From Guyanagaster necrorhizus (taxonomy: Eukaryota; Basidiomycota; Agaricomycetes; Agaricales; Physalacriaceae): a DNA stretch of 64,000 bases. Location of the stretch: contig NW_025064936.1 in assembly GCF_019112545.1 (NCBI RefSeq), positions 119,009 through 183,008 on the forward strand. Direction: 5' to 3'. Positions 24,060-36,115 of this stretch are shown here, one piece after another (within the stretch, counting starts at the first letter, position 1; each line of letters opens with the position of its first letter). A model generated the notes under the pieces. The model was not told where the DNA came from, made no database searches, and was given only the letters and a program-made list of their open reading frames with translations. A program made the position numbers and the translations under genes.

Positions 24060-25523
24060 TCTGTCTTCAACATGTTTAGACATACCTTAGGCTTTTATTA
24101 AGAATTATATGCAGCCATCTACAGCTATCTGTACAATGAGATGTTTCTCTTACAAGGTAGAATGGCTGGTTTGCCATTTTGCAAGCTGATCATTGATCTT
24201 TTCAATAATTGGAGTCTAGAGTTCAGTATTATTAATTTCATTTCCAATGAAGTTACTAATTATCTATGTTGCTTCTCTATTGGCAGCTATATGTATATGT
24301 GCCAGAATAGAGTTCTGATCAGGTCTAGTCTTTTGTGTTATAATAACTTTACTTCAAAAGACTTTTGATCCAATTGGTATAATTTCAGTTTTACTCATAT
24401 TGAATTTTGCTTTTGAAGTTTTGCATCATTTTTCAAGGGTCTGTGTCAGAATCATAAAATCATCATCTTTCAATAGGTACACAGTTGTATCATCTGCAAA
24501 GAGAGATATAATGAGTTTCTCAGTAGCTTCTGGGACATATATTCTATGAATTTTAGAGTTACAGAGCATTGCAGCTAGTGGTTCAATTGCTAGGTTGAAG
24601 AGGATGCATGAGAGTGGATCGCCTTGTCAAACCCCTTATGTTACTCTGAAGAGTGTGCTTGGCTTACTGTTGATCATGACAGTGGTCATTGAATTACTAT
24701 ATAGAGATTTAATAGTGTTTATAAATTTGTTGGAGAACCCAAACTTCTAAAGAACCTTCTATAGATATTCATGAGATATGTGGTCATAGGGTTTTTCTTG
24801 GTCTAGAGCCACTATTAGCTCTTCATGTCCTGTTATCTCTGTGATCTCTGTAAGCTGAATAATTCACTGTGCTAGATGAGTTTGGTCATGAATACTACAA
24901 TCTTTCATGAAGCCAGCTTGATCAAAGTGTATAATGTCACTAATAAATATTGTAAATAGTTTGTAGTCAGAGTTAAGACAGATGATTAGCTGATAGTTAG
25001 CTGTATTATCACATTTATTTTTCTTATAAATGGGGCATAGCCATCTATCAGAAAATCCAGTACCAGGAGATACACCATACACTTGTATGTCTCTGTATAT
25101 TGCAGTCAGCACTCCAATAATATTGAATGCAGGGTTGTTATTTTTATTATTAGTGATGTAGCACTCATAGAGTATTTTTCAGAACTCAAAGAGTATACTA
25201 TCAAGTCCTAGAGCTTGTCCATTGTTTGACTTCCAGAGTGCTGTCTGGATTTTATTCTCCTCTATGTTGTTTTTTGTTTCATTCTGAGCTTCTTTGGGTA
25301 ATTTAACCTTAATGTTTTAAAAGACCTCCTTATTGACAAGCTCTTGTTCAGAATGTTCAGTGACCTCTATGTCTTTAAGAGCTTCATAGTAGTTCCTGGC
25401 ATGTCCTGCTGTATCCTTAGACCATAAGATGAATTGTGCTGGTGTCATCCCAGAGATCTTTAAAGAGAGAATAGTATCTTTTATAATATCTGCCTTTCCT
25501 AATTTGGTCCACTTTTTGCTCAT
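24060..25523 (-). pseudogene. LINE reverse transcriptase with stops
   Basis: The RT fingers and palm can be followed from about 25,520 (KKWTKLGKADIIKDTILSLK) to the FADD catalytic motif at about 24,490-24,501, and onward past 24,060. Around 24,640 the sequence reads VT-stop-GV-stop-QGDPLS, where the family has VTRGVRQGDPLS. Both arginines have therefore become stop codons, as expected from CGA to TGA or TAA. No active enzyme can be made. Confidence 0.85.
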
Positions 25524-25899
25524 TGACTTGTGTACTATCTGCTGGATGGCATATCATATGGGCTTTTGCTATTCCTTCTTGGAATATTCTAATTTATAGA
25601 GTGACTTGTCTAGTTCTGAGGCAATTTTTATCTTATCTTTCTCTGTGCTGTCTGTAGAGTTTAAGATCTTAACTTTTTGTATTCTGAGATCTTTCAGATT
25701 TTTGTCTAGTTGGGCTGATAGAACTTTGCATCATTCACATGCAAGATTGACTATCTTTTCTTTGAAGTTCTTCAGAAGGATTTAGGGGTTGTAATCTTCA
25801 GTTCATGCAATTTGGGAGCTTGCAATGTCAGCTTGTAGTTGTATACCAGTGTACTGCACTATGGGTTTGTGGGCACCAAATTTCAGTTTTCTGGATCTA

Positions 25900-27656
25900 G
25901 ATCCACCAAGGCATCAAGAGAGCTGAGCAGTGAGTATCATCCTGCCTTTAAAACAAAGAACCATTCCTCTCACTATAGCTTAAGCAATGGAGCACTAATA
26001 TGATGATATACTTGGTAATGGCTAAGTGACTAAGAGAGGTGAATGAGGAATGAACTCTCAAACACCAACACCTAACCACTCAATACACAATCACCAAATA
26101 CAGTTGAGGTCAGTTGTTTCAAGTACAATAGAAGCACTCTTGCAGTCTTAAGTAAAATCAAAGAAACAGTCAATAAAGACAGTTATTCAACTCTATCTTG
26201 CTTTTCAAAGATGCAATACTCATGAGAGTAGTTTATAGCAATGTTTAAGTATAATTAGGACTTAGAACCAACACAAAATTGCACTCCAAACCAACTTAGA
26301 ATATTCCAAAACCAAATAAACTCCAAAACCCAAATACTAAGTCTATCAAGCACTTAGGCTTGACTAGCTGCACTCTTGGCTGGCTAGCGGTCCTCAAAAC
26401 TGAAGAACTTGTATTCTGATGCTGAAACCCTTATAGTTTGGAACCCAAATTAATCTGAAACCCAAAATATAGTTATCATTCCAATCTAATCCTCTCTCTA
26501 AGTGACAAAGCAACTTAAATAAATCACTAAGTCGAAGCAGAACTCAAAATCCGTTGTCCCAGGGACTAGCTACAGTGGGCTAGAAGGCCTGAACGTGGGG
26601 GTGGGTCGCTTGCTTCATATTTTCCCCCCATTCCCTTCTTTTATACACCAACAACAGGTACAGAATCTATAAATAAAGCATTCAAAATAATATTTCTCCT
26701 GTTTAAAGCGGAATCATGCCATTATTCTGGAATGGCAGCACTCCTGGACTCCCCTAGGCTTGCCCAGACCCGCCTGGCCACCGCACAGCTTTATTTTAAG
26801 CCTACAGTGCCTGTGGGTATCTAACTCCTTTCTGTCTACTCAGAGTTTTAATCCTCTGAGTTATTCTTAGTAGCTCAATCGATCAGGCCCGGTCAGGCCT
26901 GGTCAACAGGTCCTATCCACTCTATTCCTCTCAATTCTAAGTCCCTTAGGTCATCTGATATCTAGGAAATTCGGACTTAGGCATTTGAGTCAAAACTCAG
27001 AGTGCTAGCCACAGATCATTGGATCTCTCTTCTTACTGCTTCTGGATGATGCTATCTTTACTCAATACTCCACAACTGGCTATGGTATTATTCCTCTAGC
27101 TGTCTTAGAATATACTTGTCTTAGTGGCATGTAGAATTGGCCCTATTTGAGGTACCATTTTTAAGTCCAACTTGGACTTGGTATTTTTCAAGGTGTGGTG
27201 CAGAACTTTTCTCAGTTCAAACCTGACTTAGGATTTTTATCCTTAGGCCATGTTATTTTTACAAAGTCCAATTTGGACTTAGTATTGGTGACTAGCATGA
27301 CTATCAGCTCAAAGCCTCAGCTATAGTCCTCTACTGGCTAATGATCCTCAGTTAGTAGCATATTCTAGTGTGTTATGCAGAATTTGCAAATTATAGGGCT
27401 GGACATGTACTCTGCACATCACCAATGCATTCTATGTAATGTCACCCCTGATCTCCCCCTCTATAACATCCCTCCCTCTGCCTGAAATTCCTTTCAGCCC
27501 ATGGAAGGAACCATATCCAAAACTGACTCTGAGGACATGCCTCTGGAGCATCCTCAGGAAGAAGAAGAGCACTGATACCTGCTCCAACCTCTGATGGCAA
27601 TCATCAGAGATGATAGCAACCCTTGGGCTATGGAATTTTGAAGACCAAGACCTTAC
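25900..27656. other. Unclassified repeat-like DNA
   Basis: No coding domain is recognised. CG is rare overall, but a few survive at about 26,390-26,890, suggesting a somewhat younger or differently treated insert. Two perfect 17-bp palindromes lie at 27,163-27,179 and 27,264-27,280. A TTTTATACA motif near 26,639 could be a promoter remnant. Confidence 0.4.
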
Positions 27657-29817
27657 ATGTCAGTCCCACATGTTGAGCAACTGGACATCTCCAGCAGCAT
27701 CCATATGATGAGGGCCACCCCCTCAACTGCACCCTCTGAGCCCAGCATTGGACATTGTGCCAGAGACTCTCTTGATGCCCTTAGGGTGGCTCAAGAGAAT
27801 GGAAGTCCTCTATCAAACAGCAACCATGGATCTCTATATGCAACACCTACAGGAAGTAGGGAGAGTTTCTCTGCTGAGTTATACATCAAAAACCAGAGTA
27901 CTGACAGTGAAGGAAACTGCACAGGGATTATCAGGACTGATGACCCATATTTCAGAGATGACAGTAGCTGCAAGTGGAGGTTTTGGCAATGGGCTGTCTG
28001 AGAAGCTGAGTGAGTGGAGTGATGCCAGAGATGCCATGAGGCTTGCCAAGCAAGAAGCATACTGGACTCATCAAGCCTAGTACAACTGACTGACCTCATT
28101 GACCCAGTCCTCCCTCCAGAGGACCAAATTCAATATAACAACTCTCTTGCTGAGTATGTCCAGGAGCAGATGTATGTCAAGTACAAGACAGCTTGTGAGG
28201 ATGCCCTCTTTGGGCAATACCTCCAGTCTCAAGAGTAGCACAACTGGAGGAGAGGCTCAGAAAGCCCTGGAACCTCCATCATTGATTACACACTTGTTGA
28301 TTCCCCTACCTCATTCTGAGAGCTCAGTACTTCTGATGACCCAAACTATGACCTCTGGGCCATAGCCTCCAAAGACATTCTTCACACAGATGATATCCAC
28401 CAATGAGTATTGCTCGACCTCGATGATGACCATCTGCTATCATATGGAACTGACTCAATCACCAAGACTGATGATATTCCATGCCAGGACAGAGACCTAC
28501 CCAGTGTGGGGGGAGAGCTCAGAGGCAATGAAAAGCACATTGACCCCATCAGAGATCTCAAGTGACTCCTGGACAGGTGCATCACAATGCTCTTCCTCTG
28601 ACCCTGATTCTACTGAAACTTCCACTGATATTGCAGAGCAGTGGTGGCAGAAGCAGCAAGAGAGGAGGCCTTGGAGGAGCAGTGATGAGAGTGACAGCCT
28701 TCTCCTTGCCCTGAACCAGATGATGCTGGGCCTAGGATCCAGCAGCAGCAGCCTGGCTGACTCAGAAGCCTACAACCCACTTGATGACAATTCCCTTGTT
28801 GAGGAAACTGAGGCCGAGGTCAAAGAGGATGACAGGGAGGAGGACCTCCTCTCTGAGTGGAGGAGCACCTTCATGAAACATCCAACAGAAGAAGAGTTAG
28901 CAAGGAAGATGCAGAAGAAGTGCCAGAGAGAGTTCTTACAGCTGTACCAGGAAGGGGCAGCCAGCTTATGGATGGATGACACCTGGTTGGTGTCATCCAT
29001 GGAACTAAGGTAAACCACTGCTGACAGAGTTGAGCACATGGACATTATTCAATATGTAGCCACTAAGTAGGCCATTCTTATTTATAATCAGAAATATTTA
29101 AGACATCAGCTAGTGCCACTACCAGCATATAAGTCCAGATTTGACATCACACTGATGCTGTGGACACTGAGTGTGGCACCAAACCAGGCTGTTTACATGA
29201 CACTATCAATTCAAAGCACATTGTCACAATACATGTTCATGACCTCCACTATCTGCAGCACAGCATCTCAGCTTACACAGAGCCAACCTCAGCCCTGAGA
29301 CCCTTACCAAAACCTGTGGGCACAGCCAATGCACCAACTCTTTGCCAGGCAACCTCTGCCTGATGAAGCTGAAGGCAGTGGGAGTGGAAAGGCATCAGAG
29401 GCACCCTCTCCCACTGAAGATGACTCCAAAGTGCTTGAATTAGGATTTACTATTCAAAATGGGCATATAGTACACAAGAAGATCCTGTCACCAGGAAGTC
29501 CCATTGGTGACAACAACTCCCTCCATTCCTTTTCAGGACCTCTAATGTCCTGGACTGTCCTGCCATTTGACAGAATCCTGAACCCAATGACCACTCTCAT
29601 AGCTGATGCCACTATACTTAATGTCAAGCCTATCCTTGTATGTGAGCCCTGCTCTTTCAGGAGGGTGTCAGAAGATATTGACTGATTCCTCACTGACTGC
29701 AACCAGTATTTCCAGGTGTTCACCTCATACTTTTTCCTTGACATGTACAAGGTGACCTTTGCCACAACTCATATGGAGGACAAGGTGAAAAGATAGTGGG
29801 TGCTTCTTGCCCTCATG
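27657..29817 (+). pseudogene. Gypsy (chromovirus-type) gag N-terminal fragment
   Basis: A series of Ser/Glu/Asp-rich plus-strand frames ends in a gag core near 29,610 (NVKPILVCEPCSFRRVSEDID ... CNQYFQVFTSYFF). This parallels KPDLVCTLHPFKRASDDINQF in the gag at 32,520. The long frame at 28,390-29,013 contains STETSTDIAEQWWQKQQERR and EEELARKMQKKCQREF, with counterparts in the other Gypsy copies of this window. It is cut off at 29,817 by the inverted-arm element. No 5' LTR was identified. Confidence 0.75.
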
Positions 29818-30716
29818 TTGACATGCCCTCTCCATGTTCAGGCATGTAAAATTGCAAAAATTGTGAATACATGGACAGCATTCCAGTTGAGTAAGCATGT
29901 AACAGAAAATAGGACTTGAGTGCACAGAAACCTAGCTATCATAATGCTAAACTGAAGTAACAATAAGCAGAGTGCATGGCCTAGTAACAGACTAATACCA
30001 GAGGGGTTAGGCTGTATGTGAGGTCCCAGCACTTGGCCCTAAATGTGCCAATACTATTACAAGAGGACATACTAAAAATAAAAAGACTATGATCAAAATA
30101 TGATCAGCAAGTCTGATCACATTGATCAAAGATGCACAGCCATTGATGCACTGATGGGACATGCCTTAGAACAGAGAACTGAGACCCAAAGAAAGGTATC
30201 TGAGTAAATGGGTATTGAATGGAGGAATAGACTGATGACAACAAGCTAACAAGTAGAGGAATATTACTCCAGGAATGAATAGCACAGATACCACCCTGAG
30301 CCTTGCATGCATACATATGGTGCTTTAGTGTGCATAACACAGTGAGGGACTCTGCATCATACTGAGAAATGACACCTTTGGTGAGTCAGATAGAATGACT
30401 GGTTGGACACAGAGAAGCAGAACATAGCCATTGTGGCTGGCTCCTGGCATGAGAAATAACTCCAGGGGTCTGGGACAGTTTACCACTGTCAGAGATGTCA
30501 CTGGGAAAATAAGAAAGTGAGCAGACCTGGCAAGGTCAGCTAGCTGATGTCAGCTAGCAAAGGAACAGCAGGCACAGTCATCATCTGGAAGAGAATAAGC
30601 ACAGCAACTGTGATATGTGCACAAATAATACCCACAGGGTCTGAAATGAAGTCTTGCACTTTGAAGATACTATAGTAGAATTGTATTAGTAAGTATCACA
30701 GTAGGATATTTAAATA
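29818..30716 (+). repeat. Inverted arm A
   Basis: The outer end TGACATGCCC joins Gypsy gag at 29,817/29,818. It aligns in reverse complement to arm B over nearly its full length; for example both contain CAGCAACTGTGATATGTGCA and a conserved GTAAGTATCA near the inner end. Confidence 0.8.
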
Positions 30717-31582
30717 CTGCATTGTATGAGTAGAGAAGCAAGTTTTCTGACCCCCACAGTTGTGGTGTATTGGGCACAGAAAGCCTTGCACTCTAGCTCT
30801 GGGTTTGTGTTAGTAACTCTGGGTGAGAGAATAAACTTATTATTGAATATCATTGAGAGGGCTGTGAGAACTAAGCAAGGCATTGAAGCTTGTGAAAGAC
30901 TTAAGCCCAGTTTGATAAGAGGTTTTGGATTGTGCTCTAACCTGAGAATAAGAGAGCAGTGTCTGAAGGGCATCATCTTGAGTTTTTGAGGTATTTGTGA
31001 TGCATGGCACTACAGGTGGCAGAGGTTCAAACCCTTTGGTCTGTCAGACAGGGTTTCATTGTGTTTGTGTCTCTAGATTGCATAGGTTTGAATCCTATGG
31101 GTCTATGATCACTTTGGAAACTTGTGAACAGAGATCTGTGCTCTTTGGCACTTGTGGATGTGTTTGTGATTGGTTTTTGCTTAGAGCGTGAAGCTTTGAG
31201 TTGTGTATTGTGTGTGTTAGAGATTCAAGTTGATCTGAGCTATGCTTGGAACCATTTGAGAGTTTTGAAGGAGTGTTTCAACATATTGTATTGAACTGTG
31301 GTACCCTTTGCCTTGAGGCCTGGCAACACCTGTTGCCACCTCTTGTTTTGATAAAACGAAAAGCTTTGAGACTTAGAAAGGCCTTGGACTGTTGTAAGCA
31401 TGCTATTACTGTTCATGTGCTGTGATCTCATTGAAGAAGACAATTATATTTGTTGATTGCTACTTTTATCACATTATAATCCCCCCATAAACTAAGAGTT
31501 TTGTGTGTGTGTGAGTGTGATCAGTGGATAATGCTCTGCTGTATCCATTTACACCTTGCATGCACTCTGATCCTCTTCACCA

Positions 31583-32513
31583 TATTTAAATACTCTACTA
31601 TGATACTTACTAATACAATCCTACTATGGTATCTTCAAAGCATGGGACTTCATGCCAGATTCTGCAGGTATTATTTGTGCACATATCACAGTTGCTGCAC
31701 TTATTCTCTTCTGGGCCAGGACTGCACAATGCTTCCTTGCTGGCTGGCCTTGGCTAGCTGGCCTAGCCCAGTCTGCTTGCTTTCTTCTTGCCTGGGTGAC
31801 ACATCCCTGACAGTGGTAAACTGTTCTGGATCTCCAGGGTTATCTCTCATGTCTGGAGTCAGCCACAATAGTTATGTTCTCTTTTTCAGTGTCTCAACAT
31901 TCCCTCTGGCTCATAAAATGCACTGCTTCTGACCTGACATGCATTAATTAACTTATCCAATATGGTATGTGTCATACCTTGGTATGATGCAGAGTCTCTT
32001 GCTATAGTAAGCACACTAAGGCACTGTAAGTATGCATGTGAGTCTCTGAGCAGTACATGTGCTATTCATCTCTGAGGGTAGTATTCCTCTATCTATCCCT
32101 TTGTTGCTATCATTGCATCTCTCCATTCAGCACCCAGTTATTCAGATACCTTTCTTTGTGTCTTGGATCTCTATTCTAAAGCATGTTCCATCAGTGCATC
32201 ATTGATCAATGTGATCAGGATTGTCAATCATATTTCAATCATATTCTTTTTATTTTTAGCATGCCCTCTTGTAATGGTATTGGTGCATTTAGGGCCAAGT
32301 GCTAGGACCTCACATGCAGTCTAACCCCTCTAGTATTTGTCTGCTACTAGGCCATGCACTCTACTCCTTGTTACTTCAGTTTAGCCTTATGATGGCTAGG
32401 TTTCTGTGCACTCTTATTCTATTCTCAGTTACATGCTTACTAGACTGAAATGTGGTCCATATATTCTTAATTTTTGCAATTTTACATGTCTGAACATGGA
32501 GAGGGCATGTCAG
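31583..32513 (-). repeat. Inverted arm B
   Basis: Reverse-oriented copy of arm A. Its outer end lies immediately before the Gypsy gag that starts at 32,514 (AAMIQCKPDLVC), so it truncates that element at its 5' side. Confidence 0.8.
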
Positions 32514-35500
32514 CAGCAATGATACAATGCAAACCAGACCTTGTTTGCACTCTCCACCCCTTCAAGAGAGCATCTGATGATATCAACCAATTCCTAATTG
32601 ACTGTGAACAATACTTCAAGGTGTATATTATATACCTTGGAACTGACATGAACAAAGTAGCATTTGCAGCATTGTACTTTGAAAGCAAGGCCAAACAATG
32701 ATGGACCCTAATATCCCCAACCCTGTACTCCATGACCTGACAACATCATTGGTTTCTGTCATGGCCAGTATTTAAACAAATGGTGTGTGACAAGTTCATT
32801 GATCTGGCTGTCCAAGAAGTACACAAGAACAAAATAAAGGACCTATAGATGTCAGGGGACAAGATTGCAAGAAAGTATTTTGATGAGTTAGAATGACTAG
32901 AGACACTAGCAGGGGTATGAGAAAGCACTGATGATGATGGGCACATAATCAAGTACCTTAAACTTAGCATACCCTTGTCATACATCTTGATGATCTCTAA
33001 TATCAGGATGAATATCCCCAAGGGCTACAAAGCCTGAAAAGATCAGATCACTGAAATGAACAAGAAATGGCTTAGACAGAAGGCTATCAATGCTGGCATC
33101 AGACCTGAAAAAAAGGCCATCCCATCAAACAGCAAGACTGGGTTCTCACCAAAAAACAATATCTCTGTCATACCATCATACACTACACAGAAAACTGAAA
33201 CCAGGATGACCTACACTGAGACTGGGAAACCAATGGATATTGACCACTTGAAGAAAGAGGAAAAGTGCTTTAACTGTGGCCAGAAGAGCCACATGTCAAA
33301 GAATTGCCCAAAGAAGAAAAGGACACAGGAAGACATCACAGCACAAATTGCCAAATTATAGAAGGAAGCTGAGGAACTAGAACCAGAAATGAAGATAGAA
33401 GAGGTAAAAGAGGAGGTCAATCAGTGAGCAATTCCACTGTATCAGCCAAAGACAGCAGAGTATTAGAAGTAGCCATGGGACAGACTAATAGCTCTCCTGT
33501 AGGAACACACATGCCTAAATTATGCATGCATTTGAATATACCCATTTCCACTACCTCATGCTCTGCTAAAGAATCACCAAAGAACTAAACTCAAATGCCC
33601 ATAGGCTGAACAGGGGGAGAGGCCCCCAAGGTATGGCTCAAGCCATTTGATACTGAATGGATGTGGAGAGCTATCAAAGAAGCACCAGTAGAAGAGGCTG
33701 CTAAGGCTGTACTCAAAAATTGGATACATAAGACCTGCATGAAGAAAGTTATTGATGAAATGATTGAAGGAATGAAGAGTGTGGAATGATGCCAGGCCCT
33801 GGAATTGCTCAACAAACTGCAAGGTCTGTGGAAGTATGTCTGGTGAACCAAAACCCAGAGATGCAACTTGATGATTAAGGCCCAAATCAAGACACTTACC
33901 AACTGTACTGCCCACTGTGATCATACTGGTCAACAGTGGCTGTACTGGTAGCTCCATTAATTGTGCTTTTGTCAACAAGCACCAACTCCCTATCAGAGCT
34001 ACTGCCACTCTCATACTGGTCTACAATATGGACAGAATAAAGAATCAAGTTGGCTCAATAACTGAATTCATTGAGTTATGACTCACCATTGGAGACCATT
34101 CTGAATAAATTGATTTAGCCATCACAGACCTCAGAATAAAGAAAGTGTTCCTCAGCCATGACTGGCTTATCCACTACAATCCTCTAATTAATTGGAAGAC
34201 TGAGAGAATAACATTTGCACAGTGTAGGTGTCAGAAAATTCCATTTGAATTATCAGACAAGGACTCTGAGGATTGATGGGATGAAGAGATGGAGGATGGA
34301 GAAACTATACTCGCTGTTGACATCCAACCTGCCCTACAGATATGTGCCATACACTATGCAAATGACTTGGCAGCAAAAGCTGCAGCAGAGAAGGAAGAAA
34401 AAACCTTCAAGGAGATAGTATCTGATTGGACCCAAGACTACTAAGACTTATTTGAAAAAGAGACTTTCAATGAGCTCCCAGACTCCAAACCATGAGATCA
34501 TGCAATTGAACTAATCCCTAATGCCAATGCCAATCTTGATTGTAAAATGTATCCTCTTAGAAACAATGAGCAACAGGAACTTGACAAGTTTCTAGAAGAA
34601 AACCTATCTAGTGGAAGAATCTGACCATCTAAATTGCTGATGGCCTCATCATTCTTCTTCATCAAAAAGCAAGATGAAAACCTCCAACCAGTCCAAGACT
34701 ATTGCAAGCTTAACAAGATGATGATCAAGAATTGTTATTCATTACCCTTGATTTCAGAGTTAATAGACAAACTTTGGGGAGCCAAGTATTACACTAAACT
34801 GGACATCTGATGGGGATACAATAATGTTTGAATCAAAGAAGGTGATGAATGGAAGGCTGCCTTCAGAATCAACTGGAGGTTGTTTGAACCAACAGTCATG
34901 TTCTTTGAGCTAACAAATTCACCTGCTACCTTCCAATGGATGATGAACAATATCTTCAAAGATCTCATCACCACTAGAAAGATCACCATCTATCTTGATG
35001 ATATCCTCATAATGTCTAAAACAAAAGAGGAACACAGAAAATTGGTATAGCAGGTACTTGTGCTTATGAGGAAGCACAAACTCTTTCTAAAAGCTGAAAA
35101 GTGTGAATTCAAGGTATTGGAGACAGAGTATCTAGGGGTCATCATCAGTGAAGAAAGTATCCACATGGACTCTATCAAAGTAGCAGGAGTCATTGAATGG
35201 CTGGAGCTGATGAAAAAGAAGGAGTTTCAATCCTTCCTGGGATTCATGAACTTCTATCACCAGTTTATATGAGACTACAGCAAAATCATCTGACTAATGA
35301 TACAATTGACCAGTAATGCCCCCTGGACTTGGAGACCATCACAACAAGCAGCATTCAAGAACCTAAAATGCTGACTAGCAGAGGATGTAGTACTAGCCAT
35401 CTCAGATCAAGATGCTAAGTTCTGAGTGAAAGCTGACTCAAGGAAAGGAGCTATAGGAGCTGTCCTCTCACAAGAGCAGGATGAAAGATGAAGACTGGTC

Positions 35501-35698
35501 ACCTTCCTGTCCAAAGCTGTAATAGTAACTGAGCAGAACTATGAGATCTATGATAAGGAGTTGCTCATAATCATGCTTGCCCTGGAAGAGTGGTGACACT
35601 ATCTTATCAGTGCCACCAACACCTTTGAAATCTGAATGGATCACCAAAATCTCAGATACTTCTGACAACCCCAGAAGCTAAATTGACAACAGGCTTGC
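32514..35698 (+). pseudogene. Gypsy element 1, gag-pol first part
   Basis: Gag (KPDLVCTLHPFKRASDDINQF) is followed by the zinc knuckle CFNCGQKSHMSKNC at about 33,270. The protease-like segment NSGCTGSSI is near 33,940 (normally DSGCT). The RT has YLDDIL at about 34,991, and an RNase H-like region ends in QKLN-stop-QQAC. In-frame stops are frequent, e.g. LDI-stop-WGYNNV-stop-IKEG, where relatives have Arg. The reading breaks at 35,698, where Gypsy element 2 is inserted, and resumes at 43,796. There is no 5' LTR, because arm B abuts the gag. Confidence 0.85.
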
Positions 35699-36082
35699 TA
35701 TTAGACCCAAGTTGCATGTGACTATAGATATGTGATAAACTGACATCACTTTGCACTTCAAGTGGAGTGTCAGGGTTCACTGTTGTGACTATTAGTCATT
35801 ATATATCAAGACCTTAGGATTGGCTCAAGAATAAAATGGTATGAAGATAAACTTTAGCTCAAAGCTGGGGTTTGCTATTGTGCTTGTTGTTTTTGAGCAT
35901 CATAATGTCCTTTATTCATGCAATTGTGCATCATCAGGCAACTATATCACAGTGAAAGACAATGACTGACTAGGCTTGTTGTGCTGACCAAGCTAGTCTC
36001 ATGGTCTTAGGCACCTGTGTAGGTGCTATGATTAAGCACAAAATAGGGGTGAAAAAAGAGAAAAAGGTGAAAAATTATAATA
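35699..36082 (-). repeat. Gypsy 2 3' LTR
   Basis: 384 bp on the plus strand, from TATTAGACCC to TTATAATA. The canonical TG...CA ends have decayed to TA...TA. Compared with the 5' LTR it lacks one internal block of roughly 74 bp. Confidence 0.9.
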
Positions 36083-36115
36083 TTACCTCCTCTTTAAGAC
36101 CATCATCCTGATAGC

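Larger units (their letters stand above)
21640..25900 (-). mobile_element. Non-LTR (LINE) retrotransposon, decayed and 5'-truncated
   Basis: The minus strand carries a reverse transcriptase and then an RNase H-like domain, the order of fungal LINEs. Recognisable RT segments are DRWLCPIYKKN ... DQAGFMKDCSIHDQTHLAQ (25,050-24,865), QGDPLSCILFNLAIEPLAAM (about 24,610) and SLFADDTTVYLL (about 24,500). A 3' tail peptide (LDTWNGLIFEQNGEKLLDDW) is at about 21,850. No apurinic endonuclease domain is visible upstream of 25,900, so the 5' end is probably lost. Limits are approximate. It is split by the solo LTR at 23,586-24,054. Confidence 0.85.
29818..32513. mobile_element. Unclassified element with inverted arms of about 0.9 kb
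   Basis: The left arm 29,818-30,716 and the right arm 31,583-32,513 are inverted copies of one sequence, starting TGACATGCCCTCTCCATGTT at the outer ends and alignable to a shared TATTTAAATA. The two arms have drifted mainly by transitions. The spacer (30,717-31,582) has no clear gene. Both outer ends lie inside Gypsy gag sequences, but the flanks (CATGT on the left, GCAGC on the right) do not match, so no duplication is seen. It could be one long-TIR element, or two LTRs of an unidentified retroelement in head-to-head position. A third copy starts at 63,879. Confidence 0.7.

Noticed and set aside
29816..32515. Arms A and B as the two LTRs of one retrotransposon
   Set aside because: LTRs of one element are direct repeats. 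These are inverted, the spacer has no gag-pol and the flanks do not match.
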